Below, piece by piece: positions 5,751-12,887 of a stretch of DNA of 15,918 nt (positions are counted from its first letter, which is position 1; each line of letters opens with the position of its first letter). The stretch covers positions 1-15,918 of the forward strand of contig JAJRTM010000275.1 in the NCBI GenBank assembly GCA_024278285.1. Direction: 5' to 3'. The notes under the pieces are model-generated. The model was not told the DNA's origin, made no database searches, and saw nothing but the letters and a program-made list of their open reading frames with translations. The stretch is from Planctomycetota bacterium. GTDB taxonomy: Bacteria; Planctomycetota; Planctomycetia; Planctomycetales; Planctomycetaceae. Made by a program: the position numbers and the translations under genes.

Positions 5751-8700
5751 AACGGACGTCCCTGATTCTTCGAACCCTTGTCTATTTCTGGCAGACGAAT
5801 CTGGCAGTCATGCTCGGCGTTGCGATTGGAACCGCAGTCATTGCAGGCGCGTTGGTTGTTGGCGATTCTGTTCGGTACAGTTTGCGGCAGATGACGCTGG
5901 TTCGGCTTGCTCAGGTCGATTATGCCCTGACAGGCAGTCGATTCTTTCGTGAAGAACTGGCGGCACAATTCGAGAAAAAAGGGCCGATTCTGCCGGAAGC
6001 CGGGGAGACAAAAGCAACCCGTAAAACGATTGTCGCCCCCGCAATTCTTCTCACTGGGACACTTCAATATGAAAGAGATGCGAAGGAAAACGAAGCAGAG
6101 CAAGCGGCGGGAAGAATATCGATCGCAGGGCGCGTCAATTTAATCGGCTGTGATCAGCGACTTTGGAGGCTGCTTCGAGGAGACGAAAAAACACTCCCCG
6201 GCAAAGACGAGGTCGTTTTGAATGAGCGTGTTGCGATGCAGTTAGCGGTTGCCGTGGGGGATAAGCTTAGCCTGTTTGTGAAAGTTCCTTCGGCCATCCC
6301 GCAGGAATCTTTACTCGGCAAGCGTGATCTGGATGAATTGACGATTGAAATTCCGTTAACGGTTTCGCGTATTGAAGAATCGAAGACGACACTTGGCCGA
6401 TTTTCGTTGCAGCCGAATCAACAACTGCCACTCAATGCGTATGTCAATCTTGACCGCTTGCAAACGGAACTTGGACTCAACGAACAGCCTGCCTCACGAA
6501 GAAATCGTCTTGCCAAGCCGGCTCGTGTGAATTCGCTGTTGATTTCTGAACCGTATGCAACAGATCGAGACTCAGACTTTTTTCAGGGATTAACAGCCCG
6601 CCCGAATGAGATTCTGAATCAGTTAATCGATTTGGATGATTTGTATTTGCGTTTCATTGAATCGCCCCAGCGTAATTACTTCTCGCTCGAATCGGAGCGA
6701 ATGATTCTGGAAAAAACGGTTTCGCAACTGGCAGAACAAACAGCAAAGCAAATTGAAACAGATGCTTCGCCGGTGCTGGTTTATCTGGTGAATGAAATCA
6801 GTAACGCGAACAATTCAAAAAAGTATTCGATGTACGGCATTGCAGCCGGGCTGAATTTGACCACAAAACCGCCGTTCGGTCCTTTTGTGGATGTTCAAAA
6901 CCAACCCGTCAAGCAACTTCAAAAAGGAGAAGTCGCGATCAACGAATGGCTTGCCAAGGATCTGGGGACAGCCGTCGGGGATGAAATTGTGATTAAATAT
7001 CACGTGGTCGGTTCGCGAGGCGATCTGCCTGAACTGGAGAAGAAATTTCGTGTCAAAGCGATCCTGAAAATGAAAGGAACCCCGGCTGGTGATTCCGGAT
7101 TAACCCCTTTCGTGGAAGGAATTACCGATGCAAAAACATTTGCAGACTGGGATCAACCGTTCGCGATGGAGATGTCGCGTATCACTCTTCGAGACGAAGA
7201 ATACTGGTTGGAATACAGGGCAACCCCGAAACTGTTTTTGAATTTGGAGCAAGCTCGTCAGTTGTGGCAAAGCCGATATGGTGATACGACTTCAGTCAGG
7301 ATCGCAAAAAAACAAGGGCAGAAATCAGAACAAACAGAAGATCTATTTCGCAAGCAGTTTCTGGAAGATATTTCGATCAGTCGGCTTGGGTTGACGATCT
7401 TGCCGGTAAAATATCAAGGCTTGCAGGCGGCACAGGGAACGATGGATTTCACGGTATTGTTTATCGCGTTCAGTTTTTTTGTCATCGCAGCGGCAGCGGT
7501 ATTGATTACGCTTTTGTTTCGTCTGGGAATTGAAACGCGAGTAAAACAGATCGGCCTCTTTTCCGCGGTCGGTTTTTCGTCGCGGAAAATTCAACAGCTT
7601 CTTCTTGCAGAAGGATTGTTGGTTGCCATTCTGGGAACCGTCATCGGACTGTTTTTGGCAGCACTGTATGGCAGTGTGATGATCTACGGATTGAAAACCT
7701 GGTGGATCGGTGCGATTGGTTCAAAATTTCTGCTTGTTGATATCAAACCAAGCAGCCTGGCCATCGGTGCGATTATTTCCTTGGTGGTTGCAGTTCCGGG
7801 AATGTGGCTTGGTGTGCGAGCAATGTTGAAGATCAGCCCGAAAGATCGCCTGCGTGGCGTGATGACGGTTCATCGAACAGAACAAGTGCAACAGAGAATC
7901 ACACGCGGACGTCTCTGGACAGGCAGCACGTTGCTGGCGATTGCGCTACTTTCGATGCTCGGGGTGATTCTGAAAATCATCCCTGCCAGCGAAGCCTTTG
8001 GCGGTTTCAACTGGCGAATTGTCAGCTTCTTTGTGGCGGGGATTTCCTCGCTGGCAGGAATACTGACGTTATACACGGTGCTGCTGCGACTGACAAAACT
8101 GGGAGAGTTGCGAGGGCGTGGCGTCTCCGCCAGTTTTGTGATGGGGATTCGCAACACGAACCGCAACCGTCAACGATCCGGGGTGACAGTCGCACTGGTT
8201 TCGTTTGCGACTTTTGTCGTGATCGCGGTTGCGGCTGGCAGACAGAATCCGACTCAGAAACTTCCCGACTTTCATTCAGGCAACGGCGGCTTCTCTCTCG
8301 TTGCGGAATCGGCTCGTCCATTGTTGTATGATTTGACAACCGAACAAGGTCAGAAAAAACTTGGTTTGAACGCCAGTGATGATGCCCCGATTCGGAAATT
8401 GCTTAGCGAGATCAAAATGATTTCTTTCCGTGTTCGACCGGGGGAAGATGCGAGCTGTTTGAATTTGTACCAGACAAGACTCCCCACGATTTTGGGCGTT
8501 CCTGATGAAATGATCGAGCGGGGCGGTTTTCTTTTCGCAGATACCCCCGGCGATAATCCCTGGGAATTACTTCGTGAAAAAACTGAAGCTGGGCATATTC
8601 CGGTCATGGGGGATATGGATTCGCTCCAGTATTCGCTGCATAAAGCGATTGGTGATAAGATCGATCTTCCCGAAGAATTGCATCGATTGGAAAAACTGGA

Positions 8701-9310
8701 AGTCGTCGGTTCGCTAGGCGGTTCCGTCTTTCAGGGAGTTTTATTGATGTCACAGAAGAATTTTCAGGAACTGTTTCCCGATATTTCCGGTTACAATTAC
8801 TTTCTGATTGAATGTAATCTTGCTCAGAACAAAAAAATATCACAGATTTTGGAAACACGATTGGTAACGCTCGGTTTCGATATCGAACCGATTGGCGAGC
8901 GGCTTGAAAATTATCTCGCGGTGCAAAACACATATCTTTCCACCTTTCAGGCATTGGGAGGACTCGGCTTACTGCTCGGTACATTCGGGTTGGGGACCGT
9001 GATGCTGCGAAATGTGTTGGAGCGTCGTTCTGAACTCGCTTTAATGCGCGCGATCGGCTTCAGTAAAATGATGATTGCGGTGATGGTGCTTGCAGAAAAT
9101 GCGTGGCTGCTTCTGTTGGGCTTATCAATTGGCACCATCTGCGCCTTGATCGCGATGACGCCTCAAATCCTGAGCCGGGGAGCCGATGTTCCCTGGGGCA
9201 GCGGAGCATCGCTGTTACTGGGCGTGTTCATTACCGGCATGCTCGCCGCTTTACTGGCAGTCACCGAAGCAATCCGCACCCCGGTTCTACAAACACTTCG
9301 CAGCGAATAG
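5747..9310 (+). CDS. Large FtsX-type ABC transporter permease (two FtsX domains, YbbP-like layout)
   Basis: A 1187-residue inner-membrane protein, partner of the preceding ATPase. The hydrophobic pattern suggests about ten helices: one near 19-38; a large extracytoplasmic domain at about 40-560; a first FtsX-type trio at about 566-690 (with RVKQIGLFSAVGFSSRKI, the typical coupling text); a helix near 722-745; another near 757-780; another near 810-830; a second extracytoplasmic domain to about 1060; and a second FtsX trio at 1066-1177 containing RRSELALMRAIGFSKMMI. This 1-3-2-1-3 arrangement matches YbbP-like permeases, which carry two FtsX units in one chain. The length is well above the roughly 800 residues of E. 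coli YbbP, mainly from the first extracytoplasmic domain. Such systems usually move or extract hydrophobic substrates at the membrane by mechanotransmission. No adaptor (MacA-like) gene is adjacent. Cargo unknown. Confidence 0.92.
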   Translation: MKRTSLILRTLVYFWQTNLAVMLGVAIGTAVIAGALVVGDSVRYSLRQMTLVRLAQVDYALTGSRFFREELAAQFEKKGPILPEAGETKATRKTIVAPAILLTGTLQYERDAKENEAEQAAGRISIAGRVNLIGCDQRLWRLLRGDEKTLPGKDEVVLNERVAMQLAVAVGDKLSLFVKVPSAIPQESLLGKRDLDELTIEIPLTVSRIEESKTTLGRFSLQPNQQLPLNAYVNLDRLQTELGLNEQPASRRNRLAKPARVNSLLISEPYATDRDSDFFQGLTARPNEILNQLIDLDDLYLRFIESPQRNYFSLESERMILEKTVSQLAEQTAKQIETDASPVLVYLVNEISNANNSKKYSMYGIAAGLNLTTKPPFGPFVDVQNQPVKQLQKGEVAINEWLAKDLGTAVGDEIVIKYHVVGSRGDLPELEKKFRVKAILKMKGTPAGDSGLTPFVEGITDAKTFADWDQPFAMEMSRITLRDEEYWLEYRATPKLFLNLEQARQLWQSRYGDTTSVRIAKKQGQKSEQTEDLFRKQFLEDISISRLGLTILPVKYQGLQAAQGTMDFTVLFIAFSFFVIAAAAVLITLLFRLGIETRVKQIGLFSAVGFSSRKIQQLLLAEGLLVAILGTVIGLFLAALYGSVMIYGLKTWWIGAIGSKFLLVDIKPSSLAIGAIISLVVAVPGMWLGVRAMLKISPKDRLRGVMTVHRTEQVQQRITRGRLWTGSTLLAIALLSMLGVILKIIPASEAFGGFNWRIVSFFVAGISSLAGILTLYTVLLRLTKLGELRGRGVSASFVMGIRNTNRNRQRSGVTVALVSFATFVVIAVAAGRQNPTQKLPDFHSGNGGFSLVAESARPLLYDLTTEQGQKKLGLNASDDAPIRKLLSEIKMISFRVRPGEDASCLNLYQTRLPTILGVPDEMIERGGFLFADTPGDNPWELLREKTEAGHIPVMGDMDSLQYSLHKAIGDKIDLPEELHRLEKLEVVGSLGGSVFQGVLLMSQKNFQELFPDISGYNYFLIECNLAQNKKISQILETRLVTLGFDIEPIGERLENYLAVQNTYLSTFQALGGLGLLLGTFGLGTVMLRNVLERRSELALMRAIGFSKMMIAVMVLAENAWLLLLGLSIGTICALIAMTPQILSRGADVPWGSGASLLLGVFITGMLAALLAVTEAIRTPVLQTLRSE

Positions 9311-9358
9311 CCGCAACCAAATGTATAATTCGATCAACTCCTTAATTTTAGATTCGTT

Positions 9359-9505
9359 GTAGGATGGCGTGCTTGCACCCATCAAATACGATTTCCACTT
9401 CAACGGGCTGATGCCGTTGAAGCAATTGTAAAAAACAGTTTCGACTTTTTTGTCTCTTTGGACACAACTCGGCACGCGAAGATGGGTGCAAGCACGCCAT
9501 CCGAC
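9359..9505 (-). mobile_element. MITE-like element with 25-bp terminal inverted repeats, copy A
   Basis: The 147-bp unit is bounded by gtaggatggcgtgcttgcac+ccatc (9359-9383) and its inverted copy at 9481-9505 (one mismatch near the outer end). Inside is a 9-bp-stem hairpin cttcaacgg/ccgttgaag (9398-9422). The subterminal sequence next to the right repeat (cggcacgcgaa) reappears next to the left repeat of copy B at 12551-12701, so the two are the same family in opposite orientation. No coding capacity and no clear target-site duplication. Confidence 0.65.
9398..9422. terminator. Hairpin in convergent gap, possible bidirectional terminator
   Basis: Stem cttcaacgg (9398-9406) with ccgttgaag (9414-9422), a perfect 9-bp pairing with a 7-base loop, between two converging genes. 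A long T-run does not follow directly on either strand, so termination is only plausible. It lies inside the MITE-like element. Confidence 0.3.
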
Positions 9506-9628
9506 CTCTGCGTGTGAAGTTTTCGTATTTCTAACAGTAAAATTTTACGAACGGCTCGCAAATTTTAGAAAAACAGTTTTTGGTTACGGCGGTCAGAACA
9601 GACCAGCCGTGCTGAGTTGATTCGCGGT

Positions 9629-10948
9629 TCAGGGGAGTTCCTTGATCGCGATATTGCGAAAGGGAACTGGATCGTTATGTCCTGCGAAACCGAAATGGCC
9701 TTTTTTCCGTTTACTGCTGGGATAAACTTCGCCATCTTTCGCTTTCTTTACTTGGCTCACATCCGCATCGAGAATGGTGAAGCCGTTTAGTTCGACTTTA
9801 ATTTCCGAGCCGATAACTGTCACGGTTTGAAAATTCCATTCTCCGACCGGTCGCAAATAACCTCGATGAGCGGGGATTAAACCGTAGACAGAACCATGAT
9901 ATTGTGTCGGGTGCAACTTGGCGTACTTGGGGTGTTCGGAATCGAGAATTTGAATTTCTGTCATGCCTGCCTTGTGTGCGTTTCCTGTGCCGGGGTAGCG
10001 AATCGCGAGCCCATTGTTCCCTGCTGGGGGAAGTTTGAACTCCACTTTTGCGACAAAGTTGGCATATTCTTTTTCTGTGTAGATATGCCCCCCTTTTCCC
10101 TGTTTGCAAACGATGCTCCCCTCTTTAATTTCGTACTGATCAATCGGCCCTTTCCATCCGGTAAAATCTTTTCCATTGAACAGCGATACATACCCTTCAG
10201 AATTCATTTTATCTAAAATCTGGTTCGCTTCTTCTGCGGGGATTTCTCGAATGTAAATATTTTTGAAGTGGATTGGACTGCTATGATTTTGTAGTTCAAT
10301 TGAACCGAGACGATAAAGAGGTTTATCTCGTTCCCAGAAATTTTCCATCGAAACGTTATCGACAACCACTTTGCCATTCAGTTTGACGAGCACTTTTTCC
10401 CCGACCAGACGAATGTAAAATGTGTTCCAGGAATTGATTTTATTATCTGCATGAACCAGCGCCTGTCGCGGATTCTTTTTGTTGTTGTAAAGGCCGCCCG
10501 AGCCTTTGAAGTTTTCCATTCGTTTGTACGGTTCATACGTTGTATCCCAGATTTGCACCTGTGGACAGCCACGCAAATAAATGCCGCTGTCTCCGGCCTT
10601 CTTTATTTTCCAATCGATGTATAATTCAAAATCGCCATATTCTTTTGCCGTGCAAAGATTATTCTTGCAGTTATCTCCTTTGCTTCCATCAAATTCGATT
10701 GCATTTTCGCTCACCTTCCAGTGAGCCTTCATGCGAGAATCGGCTTCAACCTGGGCTTTGGCTATTTCTTCGGGTGACATTGCTGCTCGCGATTTTGGAT
10801 CCCCAACCAAGCCTCTCCAGCCAGTTAGGTCTTTCCCGTTAAATAAAGGCGTAAAACCTTCCGGGCATTGCGCCTTTGTATTGATGGAAGAGAAAAGATT
10901 GGTGGTCAATGCCGCCATAAGTAGCAAGCTAAGTCGGAGGATATTCAT
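9629..10948 (-). CDS. Secreted protein with two DUF1080 (3-keto-disaccharide hydrolase-like) domains
   Basis: A 439-residue protein with a signal peptide (MNILRLSLLLMAALTTNLFSS, cleavage near 26). Two tandem DUF1080/PF06439 domains follow, each opening with the same phrase: GFTPLFNGKDLTGWRG at 31-46 and GYVSLFNGKDFTGWKG at 252-267. Both continue with the concanavalin-like jelly-roll pattern (DFELYIDWKIKKAGDSGIYLRG and NFVAKVEFKLPPAGNNGLAIRY), then IQIWDT / IQILDS, and end with FKNIYIREIP and FRNIAIKELP. The family is abundant in Planctomycetes, and some members bind or hydrolyse 3-keto-glycosides and related sugars; whether this one is catalytic is unknown. Start supported by AAGGA at 10958-10962 with 9-base spacing. 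It lies 43 bp downstream of the metallopeptidase-like gene on the same strand, so a shared transcript is likely. Expected location: periplasm or outside the cell. Confidence 0.93.
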   Translation of the reverse strand: MNILRLSLLLMAALTTNLFSSINTKAQCPEGFTPLFNGKDLTGWRGLVGDPKSRAAMSPEEIAKAQVEADSRMKAHWKVSENAIEFDGSKGDNCKNNLCTAKEYGDFELYIDWKIKKAGDSGIYLRGCPQVQIWDTTYEPYKRMENFKGSGGLYNNKKNPRQALVHADNKINSWNTFYIRLVGEKVLVKLNGKVVVDNVSMENFWERDKPLYRLGSIELQNHSSPIHFKNIYIREIPAEEANQILDKMNSEGYVSLFNGKDFTGWKGPIDQYEIKEGSIVCKQGKGGHIYTEKEYANFVAKVEFKLPPAGNNGLAIRYPGTGNAHKAGMTEIQILDSEHPKYAKLHPTQYHGSVYGLIPAHRGYLRPVGEWNFQTVTVIGSEIKVELNGFTILDADVSQVKKAKDGEVYPSSKRKKGHFGFAGHNDPVPFRNIAIKELP

Positions 10949-10991
10949 GTTATTAAATCCTTACTTGTATTCGTGATTTTGCGAATAAGAT

Positions 10992-12251
10992 TTATGGGGA
11001 GCGTTTCATTTTAAGAGTGAGCGTCCCTTTGTTGTCAGCCAGGTTTGCCCAATCGTCTTTGCATCGTACATACAATTTCCCATCACCAGAAGCAGTGTAG
11101 GTTCCATAAGTTCCCAAGTCGAACGGTTCGGATAATTTGTAATCGTGAAACAGAACCCCAACTAATTTTCCGCGTGATTCCGCATCGCCCTGTGCAGTCA
11201 ATTCTTTTCCCTCATCTTCAATAGTCCATGTTCCTGTTGTTTCGAACTGGTACTGCTCGCCCGACTCGACAATCAGACGAGTAGCCTGCCAGCCACGGTT
11301 CGCTTTTATTTTAGAAATCGCGGTCCGTCTGCCGCTGATATGTTTGAACTTGGTTTTCCAATCCCAGGTGCATAAATCGACCCGGTAACCGATCTCCATC
11401 TTTTTCAAAAAAAGGAGATATTCAAATTCAATTTCTTTTGACATCGTGCCATAAACAGTCCAGAAGGAAACGTTACGCTGCCCTGCCATTAATGCCATGC
11501 CGAGCGGTTTGAAACGTTGTGTATAATTTTCATTGAAGCCGAGCAAATGACAAATCGACCATCGCCAGGCATAATTTTGCCAGGAATCGCCTGTAAATTG
11601 AGCAAGGTCAACAACATCCTTCAACGGTTTCGGCTGACTGTTTTTCAGATACCTCAAAACTTCAGGAGAACATTGCACCGATTTATCGTTAATGTCTTTC
11701 CAATATTGGCCGATTTCCGCCATCCCTTCGCTGTACCAGGTTGGACCGGTGCTTCCGAACGCATGGGAGCAGTAAGCATGAACGGCTTCATGTTGCGGCG
11801 TTCCCCGGTTGGCAACCGCGTACACAACCGCTTTCGATTCCCAGCGTTGCCCCTGGCTTCTTCTTTGCGTCATCGTCAACCCGCCACCACTGGCAATGCT
11901 GGCTCTTCCCTGTGGATGCAACAAACCTGCCGGCCAGTTTGCCAAATCTTTCACGACGAACATTTCGATCACGCGAGGATTTTTCCTCCCCCAGTATCGT
12001 GAAATTAACCCCAGCATCGTTTCAAGTCGAGTCAATAATTCCTTGGCTTCTTCCTGTTGTAAGTCTGTGCGAAGAATAAAGTTTTTCGATTTGTACTCAC
12101 CAATTATTGTTTCAGCAGAGGTCGCCAGCAATCTATTATTTCGCGACTGCCCAACGCATTGCCCGACAGATAATTGATTAAAAACAACAGCAAGAAATAT
12201 CGCAAACAGCAACGGTATTCTTACCTGCAAAGTAATACTGTCTGAAACCAT
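10992..12251 (-). CDS. Exported gluzincin-like (HEAVH) metallopeptidase-family protein with C-terminal PA-IL-lectin-like domain
   Basis: A 419-residue protein. A hydrophobic segment at about 11-30 serves as signal peptide or anchor. The middle resembles DUF1570/peptidase-MA-like proteins: the zinc-binding helix HEAVH is at 154-158 (QHEAVHAYC), and TWYSEGMAEIGQYW at 171-184 supplies a third glutamate ligand (175 or 179), the spacing seen in gluzincins. The C-terminal part (about 322-416) reads as a beta-sandwich similar to PA-IL/LecA galactose-binding lectins: a VESGEQYQFETTGTW strand, GKLVGVLF, EPFDLG, then GKLYVRCKDDWANLADNKGTLTLKM. The combination suggests a sugar-tethered exported peptidase, perhaps acting on glycoproteins. 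This is inference; neither proteolysis nor binding is shown. It is followed 43 bp later by the double DUF1080 gene. No good Shine-Dalgarno precedes the ATG, so the exact start is moderately sure. Confidence 0.82.
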   Translation of the reverse strand: MVSDSITLQVRIPLLFAIFLAVVFNQLSVGQCVGQSRNNRLLATSAETIIGEYKSKNFILRTDLQQEEAKELLTRLETMLGLISRYWGRKNPRVIEMFVVKDLANWPAGLLHPQGRASIASGGGLTMTQRRSQGQRWESKAVVYAVANRGTPQHEAVHAYCSHAFGSTGPTWYSEGMAEIGQYWKDINDKSVQCSPEVLRYLKNSQPKPLKDVVDLAQFTGDSWQNYAWRWSICHLLGFNENYTQRFKPLGMALMAGQRNVSFWTVYGTMSKEIEFEYLLFLKKMEIGYRVDLCTWDWKTKFKHISGRRTAISKIKANRGWQATRLIVESGEQYQFETTGTWTIEDEGKELTAQGDAESRGKLVGVLFHDYKLSEPFDLGTYGTYTASGDGKLYVRCKDDWANLADNKGTLTLKMKRSP

Positions 12252-12550
12252 CGATACAACAATCTATGAACCGGTTTTGAAATTTATCTGATCTCTTCAA
12301 ACAGAATAGACGTGATTCTATTGTAACATCCAGTGTTATTGAATCGTAACTATTCAGTGACTTCTCATTCCTTTGCTGTACTTCATCTGTTTATCAGCAA
12401 TGACGCAAGAAACAGGACGACAGAAATACAATAATGTCAAAAAAATAATCACGCGGAGGCGCAAAGAGTTTCCCACATTGCGTTCTAAAACAGGTGAGGC
12501 TCGAATAAACATTGACCAAACAATAATTGTCACATCTGTGTTCGTTTTTC

Positions 12551-12701
12551 GTAGGATGGCGTGCTTGCACCCATCTTCGCGTGCCGGATTGCGTTCCCTA
12601 ACAGAAAAAAGTTGGAACAGTGATGACCCGACGATGAATTCACCGGTGTTAAATTAATGACATGGAGACCGCATTTGATGGGTGCAAGCACACCATCCTA
12701 C
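12551..12701 (+). mobile_element. MITE-like element with 25-bp terminal inverted repeats, copy B
   Basis: The 151-bp unit is bounded by the 25-bp repeat at 12551-12575 and its inverted copy at 12677-12701 (one mismatch, cacacc for cacgcc). The subterminal ttcgcgtgccg after the left repeat equals the complement of the bases before the right repeat of copy A, while the ggagaccgcattt before the right repeat equals its other side. It is therefore the same family, inverted relative to copy A. The interior has diverged. It encodes no protein. Confidence 0.65.
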
Positions 12702-12741
12702 GGCTCAGAGATACGACAGTAATTGTTCGAGTGATCCGTAA
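12636..12741 (+). repeat. Duplicated intergenic block, second copy
   Basis: Gap-free 106-base match to 4864-4969 (roughly 80% by hand). The similarity runs about 40 bases past the outer end of the terminal repeat (gagatacgacagtaattgtt against aagatacaacagttattgtt). So more than the TIR-bounded unit was duplicated here. Confidence 0.6.
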
Positions 12742-12810
12742 GACGGTTTTCAAAAAAAACGTCTACTTTGCAGGGCGTCTTCACAGACGGATTTGGAGAG
12801 CCGTCTTACG
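12737..12810. repeat. Palindromic element, cgtaagacgg ends
   Basis: The 10-bp outer arms cgtaagacgg (12737-12746) and ccgtcttacg (12801-12810) are exact complements. Inside is a hairpin cgtct-tcac-agacg (12776-12789). It lies 75 bases downstream of the toroid gene's stop, so it may stop that leftward transcript; it may equally be another REP-like repeat. Confidence 0.6.
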
Positions 12811-12865
12811 AGTCATTCACCTGGCGCTTACTCAATTCAGAAGAACTCTTCTATCTACGCTGGGT

Positions 12866-12887
12866 TAGGAAATTGCTTAACTTCCTA
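12866..12887 (-). terminator. Weak hairpin at the toroid gene stop codon
   Basis: taggaa (12866-12871) pairs with ttccta (12882-12887), and the stem includes the TAG stop codon. The stem is short and no T-tract follows, so it is a poor terminator. Confidence 0.2.

Larger units (their letters stand above)
9311..9628. other. Convergent intergenic gap
   Basis: The gap separates the 3' ends of the permease and DUF1080 genes. Most of it is a MITE-like element (9359-9505). Just beyond lies a 12-bp palindrome gtaaaattttac (9537-9548). No U-tract terminator is clear; the hairpin at 9398-9422 could stop transcription in either direction. Confidence 0.5.
12252..12884. other. 633-bp repeat-rich intergenic region
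   Basis: Lies between two leftward transcription units. It holds a gtaactattcag motif (12346-12357), a run similar to cgcggaggcgcaaagag (about 12453), MITE-like copy B (12551-12701), the duplicated block (12636-12741), and a palindromic element (12737-12810). The open frames in it consist of repeat sequence and have no protein-like features; I see no gene. Confidence 0.6.

Noticed and set aside
7804..8331. Rightward 175-codon frame inside the permease gene
   Set aside because: The permease frame has continuous membrane and FtsX features here; this is an out-of-frame shadow with protein-unlike composition.
9359..9505. CRISPR array or attenuator reading of the 25-bp repeats
   Set aside because: Copies are inverted, not tandem direct, with unequal spacing and no cas genes; a terminal-inverted-repeat element fits better.
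11517..12002. Rightward 161-codon frame antisense to the metallopeptidase-like gene
   Set aside because: The opposite strand carries HEAVH and WYSEG motifs; no features in this frame.
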